Assembly (NCBI GenBank): GCA_946541575.1
Contig: CAMNJQ010000065.1
Coordinates: forward strand, 62,001-126,000
Source: an uncultured Clostridium sp.
GTDB lineage: Bacteria; Bacillota_I; Bacilli_A; RF39; UBA660
Direction of reading: 5' to 3'
Length of the DNA stretch: 64,000 nt
Shown: piece by piece, positions 1 to 9,942 of the stretch
How the letters are laid out: each line of letters begins with the position of its first letter
How positions within the stretch are numbered: the first letter of the stretch is position 1
Position numbers and translations under genes: made by a program
The notes under the pieces: generated by a model
What the model saw: the letters and a program-made list of their open reading frames with translations, nothing else
Told to the model about the DNA's origin: nothing
Database searches by the model: none

Positions 1-32
1 TGCTTCTTTGCTAAGATTTTCTCACTTGCCAT
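1..32 (-). CDS. rplJ: 50S ribosomal protein L10, N-terminus only (truncated by window edge)
   Basis: Reverse strand reads ATG GCA AGT GAG AAA ATC TTA GCA AAG AAG (MASEKILAKK); lies downstream of rplK-rplA and an L10-leader-like element. Confidence 0.75.
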   Translation of the reverse strand, partial: MASEKILAKK

Positions 33-67
33 AAGAATCCTCCTCTATATTTTAATTTATTGGAGCT

Positions 68-175
68 ATAAAAAATCTCTATGCCAAAGGACATAGAGAC
101 ATTCAAAACAAAGTCTATATTAGTCCTCGGTAGGATTTACTAACAACCTACTGTCTATGGCACCAACAAATTAAT
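68..175 (-). ncRNA. Ribosomal protein L10 leader ending in an intrinsic-terminator-like hairpin
   Basis: Position between rplA and rplJ; TCTCTATG...CATAGAGA stem followed by a U tract on the minus strand, preceded by a structured GTAGGTTGTTAG...CCTACCGAGGAC region. Confidence 0.75.
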
Positions 176-196
176 TGTATTATATTACAACATCTA

Positions 197-895
197 CTAA
201 ATGTCAAAAGAATTTGAAATAATTTTAATTCCAGGACCCATAGTAGTTGCTATTGAAATATTTTTTACGTAATCACCTTTTACTGTAGAAGGTTTAGCTT
301 TAATTAATACATTCATAAATGCATCTAAGTTTTCAACTAATTGTTCTTCAGTAAAATTAGTATTACCAATTATACCATGAATATTTCCAAAACTATCTGT
401 TCTATATTCAACACGTCCAGCTTTAACATCATTTACTGCTTTAGTTACGTCAGTAGTAACTGTTCCAGTTTTAGGGTTAGGCATTAATCCCTTTGGTCCT
501 AAAACCTTACCTAATTTACCAAGAAGTGGCATCATATCAGGTGTTGCAATCATAACATCAAAATCAAACCAGTTTTCTTTTTCAATTTTTTCAAGCATAT
601 CTGTATCACCAACGAAATCAGCACCAGCTTCACGAGCTTTAGTAGCATTTTCTCCCTTAGCAATAACTAATACTTTCTTTGATTTACCAGTTCCATGTGG
701 TAATACAATTGCTCCTCTTAATTGCTGATCAGACTTTTTAGTATCAAGATTTAATCTAACAGCTAATTCAACAGAAGCAACAAATTTACTAGTTGATGTT
801 TCTTTTGCTAATTTTACAGCTTCTTCTTTAGTATAAGCTTTACCTTTTTCAAGTTTATTTAAAGCTTCAACGTATTTTTTACCTCTTTTTCTCAT
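197..895 (-). CDS. rplA: 50S ribosomal protein L1
   Basis: Full-length [18 protein letters not shown] and [15 protein letters not shown] motifs. Confidence 0.98.
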   Translation of the reverse strand: MRKRGKKYVEALNKLEKGKAYTKEEAVKLAKETSTSKFVASVELAVRLNLDTKKSDQQLRGAIVLPHGTGKSKKVLVIAKGENATKAREAGADFVGDTDMLEKIEKENWFDFDVMIATPDMMPLLGKLGKVLGPKGLMPNPKTGTVTTDVTKAVNDVKAGRVEYRTDSFGNIHGIIGNTNFTEEQLVENLDAFMNVLIKAKPSTVKGDYVKNISIATTMGPGIKIISNSFDI

Positions 896-909
896 TATTT
901 TTCCTCCTT

Positions 910-964
910 ATGTGGTATAGCGGATAAAAGCGAGTGACGAAATAACGTCACATTCCTCCCACAT
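910..964 (-). promoter_or_regulatory. Candidate L1-binding leader upstream of rplA
   Basis: Transcript reads ATGTGGGAGG...GTGACGTTATTTCGTCAC...CCACAT: closing helix ATGTGG/CCACAT, GGGAGG bulge-type motif and inner GTGACG/CGTCAC hairpin. Confidence 0.5.
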
Positions 965-992
965 AGGTATAAACCTATATGTTATTAATTTA

Positions 993-1427
993 CTATTCTT
1001 TTATAGTAACACCCATATTACGGGCAGTACCTTCAACTATTTTCATAGCTTCTTCAACTGTATAACAGTTTAAGTCAGGTAATTTTATTTCAGCAATTTC
1101 TTTTAATTGATCCTTAGTAAGAGATCCAACTGTTTCTTGAGATCCTTTAGTAGATCCTTTTTGAATTTTAGCAAATTTCTTAACTAAGAATGGTGTAGGT
1201 GGAGTTTTAACTACAAAATCAAAACTTCTATCATCATAGATTGTAATTTCAACTGGTAAAACATCTCCCATTTTATCTTTAGTTGCATCATTATACTTAG
1301 TACAAAAATCTTGTAAATTAATTCCTGCAGGTCCTAAAACAGTTCCAACTGGTGGAGCTGGTGTAGCTTTTCCTGCTTGAATTTGCAACTTAACTTTTTT
1401 AACAACTTCCTTTGCCACGAAAAACAC
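993..1427 (-). CDS. rplK: 50S ribosomal protein L11
   Basis: LQIQAGKATPAPPVGTVLGPAGINLQDFCTKYN; adjacent to rplA. Confidence 0.98.
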   Translation of the reverse strand: MFFVAKEVVKKVKLQIQAGKATPAPPVGTVLGPAGINLQDFCTKYNDATKDKMGDVLPVEITIYDDRSFDFVVKTPPTPFLVKKFAKIQKGSTKGSQETVGSLTKDQLKEIAEIKLPDLNCYTVEEAMKIVEGTARNMGVTIKE

Positions 1428-1451
1428 CTCCTATATTTTTTAGTTTTCGCG

Positions 1452-1505
1452 AGTGGTCCAAATAGCACTCTTTTTTTGCGCATATGCGCTTTTTCGCTTC
1501 CCACT
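1452..1505 (-). promoter_or_regulatory. Candidate structured leader upstream of rplK
   Basis: Transcript AGTGGGAAGCG...GCGCATATGCGC...GGACCACT: closing helix AGTGG/CCACT, self-complementary GCGCATATGCGC; layout parallels the rplA leader. Confidence 0.4.
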
Positions 1506-1572
1506 AATTAATCTATATAATTAAATATAGCGATTTGATAATATCACTAAATTCATTATTTTGCAAGCATTT

Positions 1573-2112
1573 TTAATCTTTAGCAATTTCAATTTGTGAT
1601 AATTCTGCTTCAACTGCAGTTTCAAGTCCAAATATATCTACATTTAATTCTAATTTTTGACTTGGTAAATCTATTGAAGTAATTACACCATACATTCCTG
1701 CAAGAGCACCAGAAATAATTTTAACTTTTGTACCAACTTGTAATTCTTTATCGACATCAAGTCTACTAATACCCATATTTTTAAGAATATTATCTACTTC
1801 TTGTGGTTGTAATGGAGTAGGTTTAGCTCCTTTACCACTTGATCCAATAAATCCTGTTACTCCAGGCGTATTACGAACAACAAACCAAGCTTCATCACTC
1901 ATTACCATTTCAATTAAAACATAACCTGGAAACATCTTTTTAACTTTTTCTTTAGTTACTCCATCCTTTTCCTCAACAACTTTTTGTTCAGGTACAACAA
2001 CACGAAAGATATAATCTTTCATATCCATAGATTGAGCACGCATTTCTAATTTTTCTTTAACCTTATTCTCATGACCAGAATAAGTATTTACAACATACCA
2101 CTGTTTTTCCAT
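1573..2112 (-). CDS. nusG: Transcription termination/antitermination protein NusG
   Basis: WYVVNTYSGHENKVKEKLE, FPGYVLIEM, WFVVRNTPGVTGFIG, KOW domain. Confidence 0.97.
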   Translation of the reverse strand: MEKQWYVVNTYSGHENKVKEKLEMRAQSMDMKDYIFRVVVPEQKVVEEKDGVTKEKVKKMFPGYVLIEMVMSDEAWFVVRNTPGVTGFIGSSGKGAKPTPLQPQEVDNILKNMGISRLDVDKELQVGTKVKIISGALAGMYGVITSIDLPSQKLELNVDIFGLETAVEAELSQIEIAKD

Positions 2113-2122
2113 TTTTACTCTC

Positions 2123-2446
2123 CTATAATGTCTTAATTAAATATACAATTCCTTCGATTGCAAAAAAGAATAATGCAAAGAAAATTATAAATGAAATTGT
2201 AGCAATAGAATATTTAACCATTTCTTTCTTATTAGGCCATCTTACTTTCTTAAATTCAGATTTTACTCCTTTAAACCAAGATTCTTTCTTAGCTGTAGGT
2301 TTATTATCTTTTTTTGTCTTTTTATCCTTTTTAGAATCAACCTTTTTATTTACTTTTTCATTAGCAACTTTGTCAATTTCGTTTAATAAGTCTTGATCTT
2401 TCTTATCAAGTTTTCTTAACTCTTTTTGAGCCATAAATTTCCCCAC
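2123..2446 (-). CDS. secE: Preprotein translocase subunit SecE with Lys-rich N-terminal extension
   Basis: WFKGVKSEFKKVRWPNKKEMVKYS plus single TM helix; next to nusG. Confidence 0.93.
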   Translation of the reverse strand: MGKFMAQKELRKLDKKDQDLLNEIDKVANEKVNKKVDSKKDKKTKKDNKPTAKKESWFKGVKSEFKKVRWPNKKEMVKYSIATISFIIFFALFFFAIEGIVYLIKTL

Positions 2447-2512
2447 CTTTTTTTACCAAAATAAAAACACCTTTTCGTGTCACTATTAAATTAACACAAA
2501 AAGATGATTAAG

Positions 2513-3331
2513 TCAATTATTAATTGTAGTACTAATACTACTATCAGTATTATATAAATGTTCAAATCTAGAACTTTTGAATCTTCTAACAAAGAAGAAT
2601 AGCCCAACTAAGAACATTGCAATAGACACTATTTGAGCAGCTTTTAAAGAACCAAGCATCAAACTATCTTGTCTCATTCCTTCAATAAAGAATCTCCCTA
2701 AAGAATACCACATACAATATACTCCAAAAATCTGCCCTGTTTTAATATATCGTTTTCTTCTAATAATAAAAAGTACTATAAATCCAATTAAACACCAAAT
2801 ACTTTCATATAAAAATGTTGGATGATAATAAGTACCATTGATATGCATACCATCAATAATAAAACCAGGCATAAAAATGGATTTTAAGAATTCTAGCGAT
2901 ACTTCTGAACCATAAGCTTCTTGATTAAAGAAATTTCCCCATCTTCCTATTGCCTGTCCTATAATTAGTCCAACAGAACATATATCTAGAATAACAAGAG
3001 TATCAAGTTTATGTTTCCTAGTATATAAAATAAGTGAAAGCCCTCCAAGAAGAATAGCACCATGAATAGCAAGTCCACCATTCCATATTTCTAAAATCTC
3101 CATTAAATTATTGGAATAATAATCCCATCTAAAAGCTACATAGTAAAGCCTCGCTCCAATAATTGCTAAAACAACAGTTGAAAAAATTAAATTTGTCATA
3201 ACATTTTCACTAATATGTTTCTTTTTAGCTTCACTATAAACCAAATACATCCCACAAATCATACCAACAACTATGCATATTGAATACCAATATATTTGTA
3301 AAAATCCAAAATCTAATGCTACTCTATTCAT
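2513..3331 (-). CDS. lgt: Prolipoprotein diacylglyceryl transferase
   Basis: GQAIGRWGNFFNQEAYG signature; YHPTFLYES; multi-TM. Confidence 0.95.
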   Translation of the reverse strand: MNRVALDFGFLQIYWYSICIVVGMICGMYLVYSEAKKKHISENVMTNLIFSTVVLAIIGARLYYVAFRWDYYSNNLMEILEIWNGGLAIHGAILLGGLSLILYTRKHKLDTLVILDICSVGLIIGQAIGRWGNFFNQEAYGSEVSLEFLKSIFMPGFIIDGMHINGTYYHPTFLYESIWCLIGFIVLFIIRRKRYIKTGQIFGVYCMWYSLGRFFIEGMRQDSLMLGSLKAAQIVSIAMFLVGLFFFVRRFKSSRFEHLYNTDSSISTTINN

Positions 3332-3741
3332 TTCTTACTTGCCTTTCTGATTATTGGTTCAATAATCAACTTTTCTATCAATAAATTAAGTAACGCCAAA
3401 ACTATTGATATAACTAGAAGTGCCCACAAATCTGTGAAATCAAGTTTTGGACCCATAATCCAATCTGTTAATTTTAAAATAAAAGCATTAATAACGAAAT
3501 AAAAAAGTCCAAAAGTTATTCCAGTTATTGGAGTAGATATTGTTACCAAAATAGGTTTAACTAATTTTTCTAAAGCATAGATAATTACAATAGCTAGAAA
3601 AGCAAAAATAACCTTATAATCACTATGAATTTCAAAGCTTTCAAATAATCTTTCAACAGCCATAAATGCCGCTGTATATAAAACAGAATAAAGTAAGAAT
3701 TCTAAAATGGCATTAAATTTACCTTTACTTACAATTTTCAT
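3328..3741 (-). CDS. Phage-holin-family-4-like (PF04020-type) membrane protein
   Basis: Four hydrophobic segments with the family's KPILVTISTPITGITFGLFYFVINAFIL pattern. Confidence 0.7.
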   Translation of the reverse strand: MKIVSKGKFNAILEFLLYSVLYTAAFMAVERLFESFEIHSDYKVIFAFLAIVIIYALEKLVKPILVTISTPITGITFGLFYFVINAFILKLTDWIMGPKLDFTDLWALLVISIVLALLNLLIEKLIIEPIIRKASKK

Positions 3742-3751
3742 AATTCCTCCA

Positions 3752-6559
3752 CTATAAAACTTTTTTTAAGAACTGACCAGTAAACGACTTTTCATTTTTT
3801 ATAACTTCTTCTGGTGTCCCACTAGCAACTATTTCTCCACCTTTGTCTCCACCATAAGGCCCAATATCGATAATATAGTCCGCACATTTTATCATATCAA
3901 GATTATGCTCAATAACTATTACTGTATCATTATTATCTACTATTTTTTGAATAATTGCAAGTAGTCTCTTAATATCATCAGAATGAAGTCCAGTAGTAGG
4001 TTCATCCATAATAAATAGCGTCTTCCCTGTTGCTTTCTTTTGAAGTTCTTTTGCAAGTTTTACTCTTCCAGCTTCACCACCAGATAATGTAGTAGCACTT
4101 TGTCCTAATTGTAAATATCCAATTCCAACATCTTCTAATACTTGTAATCTAGATTTAATTTTAGGTACATTTTCAAAAAAGGTAATAGCTTCACTAATTC
4201 TCATATCAAGAACTTCTGCAATATTTTTACCTTTATATTTTATGTTTAAAGTTTCACTATTATAACGAGTTCCATGACAAACTTCACAAGGTACATATAC
4301 ATCTGGTAAAAAATGCATTTCTATTTTCTTAACTCCATCCCCTCGACATGCTTCACATCTTCCACCTTTAACATTAAAAGAAAATCTATTTTTTTCAAAA
4401 CCATACATCTTTGCTTCTTTAGTATTAGTAAATAAATCTCTTATATCATCAAATACTCCAGTATAAGTAGCTGGATTACTTCTAGGAGTTCTTCCAATAG
4501 GGTTTTGAGTAATTTCAACTATTTTATCTATATTTTCAAAGCCATTTATTTTCTTATGCTTTCCAGGTATTATTTTAGATTTATAAACATATTTCATAGC
4601 AGCTGCAGATAATATTCTCATTACTAAACTACTCTTTCCACTACCTGATACACCAGTAACGCATGTATAAGTTCCTAAAGGAAATTTAACATCAATATTC
4701 TTTAAATTATTTTCAGAAGCTCCAACAACCTCTATAAATTTGCCATTACCTTTTCTTCTTTTTTTAGGTACTTCTATTTTTTCTTTACCACTTAAATATC
4801 TACCAGTAATACTATTTTCTACTTTCATTACTTCTTCTGGAGTGCCTGCTGCCATGACATAACCACCTTCACTACCAGCTTTTGGTCCTATATCAACAAT
4901 GTAATCAGCTGCAAGCATAGTATCAGTATCATGTTCTACCACTATTAAAGTATTTCCTAAATCTCTCATTTCTTTTAAGGAATTAATAAGTCTTTCATTA
5001 TCTCTTTGATGAAGACCGATACTAGGTTCATCTAAAACATATAAAACACCAGTTAATCTTGAACCTATTTGAGTAGCAAGTCTAATTCTTTGAAGTTCTC
5101 CACCAGAAAGTGTTCCAGCCATTCTACTTAAAGTAAGATATTCAAGTCCAACATTAGATAAGAAGTTTAACCTATTTTTAATTTCCTTAATAAGTAAACT
5201 AGCAATTTCTTCTTGTTCTTTACTCATTTTTAATTTATCGAAAAATTCAATTATTTTATCAATACTTAAAGACGTTAATTCAAAAATATTTTTATTTCCT
5301 ACATAGACAGATAACGCATCATTATTAAGTCTTGCACCATGACATGTTTCACATTCTGTTTCAATCATATAGTTTTCAAGCCAATCTCTAATCCAAGTAC
5401 TAGTTGTTTCCATATATCTTCTTTGAAGATTATTAATTACACCTTCATAAAAGTCAACTTGATTAGTAATATTACCACTTCTAGAAGCATAATTAAATTT
5501 TATTGGTTCATCACTACCATAAAATATTAATTCAACTTCTTTTTTACTTAGTTTTTTAAATGGTTTAGTAGTACTAATTTTATAATGTTTACATAAGCAT
5601 TCTAGTCTTTTGTAATATATATTATCTGTATCATCACCTAAAGTAACAATTGCACCATCTTCAAGTGATTTATCTTTATCAGGTACAACTAACTCTGGAT
5701 CTATTGATAACTTAATACCAAGTCCCTTACAATCAGGACATGCACAATATGGAGCATTAAAACTAAACATACGAGGTTCAAGTTCTGGTAAAGAAAATTC
5801 ACAATATGGGCAAGCATAAAGCTCTGAAAAAACTAGTTCCTTATCACCTACTATTTCGATTACAACCTTACCATTAGATAGTTTACAAGAAGCCTCTAAA
5901 GATTCAAATAATCGTCCTCTTACTCCATCTTTTATAACTAATCTATCTACAATAACGTCAATATAATCTTTTATATTTTTTTCAAAATTTATTTCTTCAG
6001 TTAATTCATGCATTTCTCCATTTACACGAATTCTTGCATACCCATCTGCCCTTAATTTATCAAGTAACTCTTTATGAGTACCTTTTTCTCCATGAACCAC
6101 TGGAGCCATAATAATCATTTTAGTGCCTTCTGGATATTCCAATAATTTATTAGCCATTTCTTCAACGCTTTGCCCTTTAATTGGAATATGATGATTAGGA
6201 CACATTGGAGTACCAATTCTTGCATATAACAATCTAAAATAATCATAAATTTCAGTAACAGTACCAACTGTACTTCTAGGATTGTTACTAGTTGTTTTTT
6301 GATCAATACTAATTGATGGAGATAACCCTTCAATAGAGTCAACATCAGGTTTTTCTGTACCACCTAAAAACTGTCTAGCATAAGCAGACAAACTTTCAAC
6401 ATATCTTCTTTGACCCTCAGCATAAATAGTATCAAATGCTAATGAGCTTTTTCCACTACCTGATACACCGGTCATAACGATTAATTTGTTTTTAGGCAAA
6501 GTAAGATCAATATTTTTTAAATTATTTTCTCTTGCTCCTTTGATAATTATCTCATCCAT
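3752..6559 (-). CDS. uvrA: Excinuclease ABC subunit A
   Basis: 935 aa; two ABC ATPase halves (GVSGSGKSSLAFDT, GVSGSGKSSLVM), LSGGE signatures, CxxC zinc motifs. Confidence 0.98.
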   Translation of the reverse strand: MDEIIIKGARENNLKNIDLTLPKNKLIVMTGVSGSGKSSLAFDTIYAEGQRRYVESLSAYARQFLGGTEKPDVDSIEGLSPSISIDQKTTSNNPRSTVGTVTEIYDYFRLLYARIGTPMCPNHHIPIKGQSVEEMANKLLEYPEGTKMIIMAPVVHGEKGTHKELLDKLRADGYARIRVNGEMHELTEEINFEKNIKDYIDVIVDRLVIKDGVRGRLFESLEASCKLSNGKVVIEIVGDKELVFSELYACPYCEFSLPELEPRMFSFNAPYCACPDCKGLGIKLSIDPELVVPDKDKSLEDGAIVTLGDDTDNIYYKRLECLCKHYKISTTKPFKKLSKKEVELIFYGSDEPIKFNYASRSGNITNQVDFYEGVINNLQRRYMETTSTWIRDWLENYMIETECETCHGARLNNDALSVYVGNKNIFELTSLSIDKIIEFFDKLKMSKEQEEIASLLIKEIKNRLNFLSNVGLEYLTLSRMAGTLSGGELQRIRLATQIGSRLTGVLYVLDEPSIGLHQRDNERLINSLKEMRDLGNTLIVVEHDTDTMLAADYIVDIGPKAGSEGGYVMAAGTPEEVMKVENSITGRYLSGKEKIEVPKKRRKGNGKFIEVVGASENNLKNIDVKFPLGTYTCVTGVSGSGKSSLVMRILSAAAMKYVYKSKIIPGKHKKINGFENIDKIVEITQNPIGRTPRSNPATYTGVFDDIRDLFTNTKEAKMYGFEKNRFSFNVKGGRCEACRGDGVKKIEMHFLPDVYVPCEVCHGTRYNSETLNIKYKGKNIAEVLDMRISEAITFFENVPKIKSRLQVLEDVGIGYLQLGQSATTLSGGEAGRVKLAKELQKKATGKTLFIMDEPTTGLHSDDIKRLLAIIQKIVDNNDTVIVIEHNLDMIKCADYIIDIGPYGGDKGGEIVASGTPEEVIKNEKSFTGQFLKKVL

Positions 6560-6629
6560 AGTATCACCTCAAATTGCTACTATATAATAGCATACTAAAT
6601 AAAAAAAAGAAAGGAATAATTAAGTACCT

Positions 6630-7481
6630 CTAATTACTATCATTCCCAAATCTTTCTCTAAAATTACAATTTTTACATAATGTACAAACTGATTTATTAT
6701 TCTTAAAACCTTCAATTATTTCTCCAACTAATTTAGTCTTTAAAATATCACTTAATTCATCATTAAAAATGTTCCCTAAATTAATAATACCTGAAGAGTC
6801 TAAACAACAAGGAACTATGGTTCCGTCAACTAAAATTCCAAGTTGATCAATTAAGCCATAGCACTTACCATCAATATTTAAATTATTTCTCAAATTTGGC
6901 CATACAAACAAATTATTTTTATTAACAAAAGTGTTAATAAAAATTTTAATACTTTTATCTGTTTCAAGTTTTTCCACAATATTTGTAGATAAATTATAAC
7001 TACTAATTATCTTTTGCACAATTTCTGTTGATTTCTTATCTAATTTATAATTATCCAAAGTCCATAATCTATAACTTATATACATTTTTGTGGATAATTT
7101 TTTACAAATTTCAAAAACTTCATCAAAATAATTATACTTATTATTTTCAGAATGAAGTGAAACATTTATTTGTCTTATACAATTATGATTATTTAATACT
7201 TCAAACTTATCTTTTAATAAAGTCCCATTAGTAGTTATGTTAACATTCATACCAGTATCATCACACATAGATAATATTCTATCTAATTTAGAATGTAAAA
7301 GAGGTTCTCCTTTAACATGAAGATAAATATAATCTGTATAAGGTTTAATTCTTTTTAAAATTAAATTAAATTCATCTAAAGACATTTCCTTCTTTTCTTT
7401 ATTATCAATCGAACAAAATGAACAATTTAAATTACAAATATTAGTAATCTCAACATAAATCTTTTTAAATCTTTTTTTCAT
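6630..7481 (-). CDS. Radical SAM protein with SPASM-type C-terminal Cys cluster
   Basis: CNLNCSFC (CxxxCxxC) at N-terminus; C-terminal PCCLD...CTLCKNCNFR; starts 2 nt after uvrB stop. Confidence 0.85.
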   Translation of the reverse strand: MKKRFKKIYVEITNICNLNCSFCSIDNKEKKEMSLDEFNLILKRIKPYTDYIYLHVKGEPLLHSKLDRILSMCDDTGMNVNITTNGTLLKDKFEVLNNHNCIRQINVSLHSENNKYNYFDEVFEICKKLSTKMYISYRLWTLDNYKLDKKSTEIVQKIISSYNLSTNIVEKLETDKSIKIFINTFVNKNNLFVWPNLRNNLNIDGKCYGLIDQLGILVDGTIVPCCLDSSGIINLGNIFNDELSDILKTKLVGEIIEGFKNNKSVCTLCKNCNFRERFGNDSN

Positions 7482-7483
7482 TA

Positions 7484-9478
7484 TTACTTACTCTTTAATT
7501 CAAATATAATATCACGAAGTTCCATAGCTCTTTCGAAATCTAAATTCTTTGCAGCTTCTCTCATTTCTTGTTCTAATTCTTCTACACTTAATTCAATTTC
7601 TTTCTTAGACATCTTTTCTTTCTTCTTATTCTTACTATTTTTTAAATCATCAACATTGCTAATTAAATCTCTTATTTCTTTAATAATTGTCTTTGGAATT
7701 ATTCCATGTTCTTCATTATATTTCTCTTGAATTGCCCTTCTTCTTGCAGTTTCATCTATAGCTTTTTGCATTGACTCAGTAATCTTATCACCATACATTA
7801 TACATTTACCATTAGCATTTCTTGCACATCTTCCAATAGTTTGGATAAGACTTCTTTCACTTCTTAAAAATCCTTCTTTATCTGCATCTAGTATTGCAAT
7901 CAAACTAACTTCAGGAATATCTATACCTTCACGTAGTAAATTTATACCAACTACACAATCATATTTACCTAATCTTAAATCTCTAATAATACGTAATCTT
8001 TCTAAAGTTTTAACTTCTGTATGTAAATATGCTACTTTTATATCTATCTCTTTTAAGTAATTTGTTAATTCTTCTGCCATTCTAATAGTAAGAGTAGCAA
8101 TAAGTACTCTTTCATTTTTTTCTATTCTATCTTTAATCTCTCCGACTAAATCCTCAATTTGTCCAAGAGAAGGTCTAACTTCAAGTATTGGATCCAAAAG
8201 TCCAGTTGGTCTTATTATTTGTTCAACGAAAACATTTTTAGTCTTCTCTAGTTCATAATCACCAGGAGTTGCAGAAACATAAATAGCTTGATTAATTTTA
8301 CTTTCAAATTCTTCAAATTTAAGAGGTCTATTATCAAGAGCACTAGGTAGTCTAAAACCATATTCAACAAGATTCATCTTTCTTGCTCTATCACCATTAT
8401 ACATACCTCTAACTTGAGGTAAAGTTACATGTGATTCATCAACAATAAGAAGATAATCATCACCAAAAAAATCCATTAAAGTAGTAGGAGTTTCTCCCTC
8501 ACCACGAAGAGCCATATGCCTTGAGTAATTTTCTACTCCAGAACAAAATCCAGTCTCTGCAAGCATTTCTAAGTCATAATTAGTTCTTTCTTCTATTCTT
8601 TGAGCTTCTAATAATTTATTATTTTCCTTGAAATATTTTACTCTTTCTTCCATTTCACTTTTAATTCTTTTCATCGCTTCTTGTAACTTTTCATCACTAG
8701 TTACAAATAAGCTTGCTGGAAATATAGAAACGTTTTTCTTATTTACTTTAATTGCTCCAGTTAATGTATCTATTTCACTAATCCTGTCTATCTCATCACC
8801 AAAGAATTCTATTCTAATACCATTAGTTCTTTCACTTGCTGGAATTACTTCAACAACATCTCCTCTAACTCTAAAAGTTCCACGTTTAAAATCAATATCA
8901 TTTCTTTCATACAACATATCAACTAGTTTATTTAATACTTCGTTACGTTCAATAGTATCTCCAACAGTTAATGTAAGCATCTTATCTCTATATTCTTCTG
9001 GTTCACCAATACCATATATGCAAGAAACAGAAGCTACAACAATAGTATCTTTTCTAGTTAATAACGAACTAGCAGCAGCATGTCTTAACTCATCAATTTC
9101 ATCATTAATTGATGAATCCTTCTCTATATAAGTATCAGTACTAGGAACATATGCCTCCGGTTGATAATAGTCATAATATGATACAAAATATTCAACTCTA
9201 TTGTTAGGAAATAACTCTTTAAATTCACTATATAATTGACCTGCTAAAGTTTTATTATGAGCTAAAATCAAAGTAGGCTTATTAACTTTAGAAATAACAT
9301 TAGCCATAGTAAAAGTTTTACCACTTCCAGTAACTCCTAAAAGAACTTGATGTTTTTTTCCATCATTAATTCCTTTAACTAACTCATCTATTGCTTCAGG
9401 TTGATCACCAGACGGAACATAATTACTTATAAGTTCAAACAAAAAAATCATCTCCTTCAAAAACATACAATAACACAA
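7484..9478 (-). CDS. uvrB: Excinuclease ABC subunit B (true start probably near [17 protein letters not shown])
   Basis: [25 protein letters not shown]-terminal UVR motif. Confidence 0.98.
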   Translation of the reverse strand: MCYCMFLKEMIFLFELISNYVPSGDQPEAIDELVKGINDGKKHQVLLGVTGSGKTFTMANVISKVNKPTLILAHNKTLAGQLYSEFKELFPNNRVEYFVSYYDYYQPEAYVPSTDTYIEKDSSINDEIDELRHAAASSLLTRKDTIVVASVSCIYGIGEPEEYRDKMLTLTVGDTIERNEVLNKLVDMLYERNDIDFKRGTFRVRGDVVEVIPASERTNGIRIEFFGDEIDRISEIDTLTGAIKVNKKNVSIFPASLFVTSDEKLQEAMKRIKSEMEERVKYFKENNKLLEAQRIEERTNYDLEMLAETGFCSGVENYSRHMALRGEGETPTTLMDFFGDDYLLIVDESHVTLPQVRGMYNGDRARKMNLVEYGFRLPSALDNRPLKFEEFESKINQAIYVSATPGDYELEKTKNVFVEQIIRPTGLLDPILEVRPSLGQIEDLVGEIKDRIEKNERVLIATLTIRMAEELTNYLKEIDIKVAYLHTEVKTLERLRIIRDLRLGKYDCVVGINLLREGIDIPEVSLIAILDADKEGFLRSERSLIQTIGRCARNANGKCIMYGDKITESMQKAIDETARRRAIQEKYNEEHGIIPKTIIKEIRDLISNVDDLKNSKNKKKEKMSKKEIELSVEELEQEMREAAKNLDFERAMELRDIIFELKSK

Positions 9479-9514
9479 ATATAATAAAAAAGGAACTTAA
9501 TTAGAAGTCCTAAA

Positions 9515-9850
9515 TTATTTTTTTAACTTTTTTAAATTATCATACTGCTTATACATATATTGCACAGAATTTTCCAAATAATAGTAATGAAAAATATAAG
9601 GAATTAAAAGACATAAGAATAATAAAAATAAGAAGAAAACTCCTATACTATAATTAGTAACAACAAAAAATAAAGAAAATAAAGTTAATATAGAAAATAG
9701 AATAGTAACTAAAAGATGAATTAATCTCTCGTGCATAAAAAAATTAATTTTAATAAGATGTTCTTCTAACAAATTATCTATATCTTTATTATTTCCTTCT
9801 TCAATGATTCTATCAATTTTATTAATATACTCTTTCATATAATTTTTCAT
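9515..9850 (-). CDS. Small two-TM membrane protein, unknown function
   Basis: 111-aa ORF with N-terminal amphipathic region and two hydrophobic helices. Confidence 0.5.
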   Translation of the reverse strand: MKNYMKEYINKIDRIIEEGNNKDIDNLLEEHLIKINFFMHERLIHLLVTILFSILTLFSLFFVVTNYSIGVFFLFLLFLCLLIPYIFHYYYLENSVQYMYKQYDNLKKLKK

Positions 9851-9942
9851 TTATACCTCTCTAATATAATAATTATAACATATTTATACAAATATTTTTT
9901 ATATTATGTTATAATAAAAATTAGAATGATTGGGGTGTAAAT

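Noticed and set aside
3328-3741. Prophage remnant suggested by the holin-family name
   Set aside because: PF04020-type proteins are common housekeeping membrane proteins; no other phage genes nearby.
5339-5530. + strand ORF opposite uvrA
   Set aside because: Shadow ORF over a strongly conserved gene; low-complexity AT-driven peptide with no family resemblance.
8628-9131. 167-aa + strand ORF opposite uvrB
   Set aside because: Antisense to conserved coding sequence; Ser/Leu/Ile-rich composition typical of mirrored AT-rich codons.
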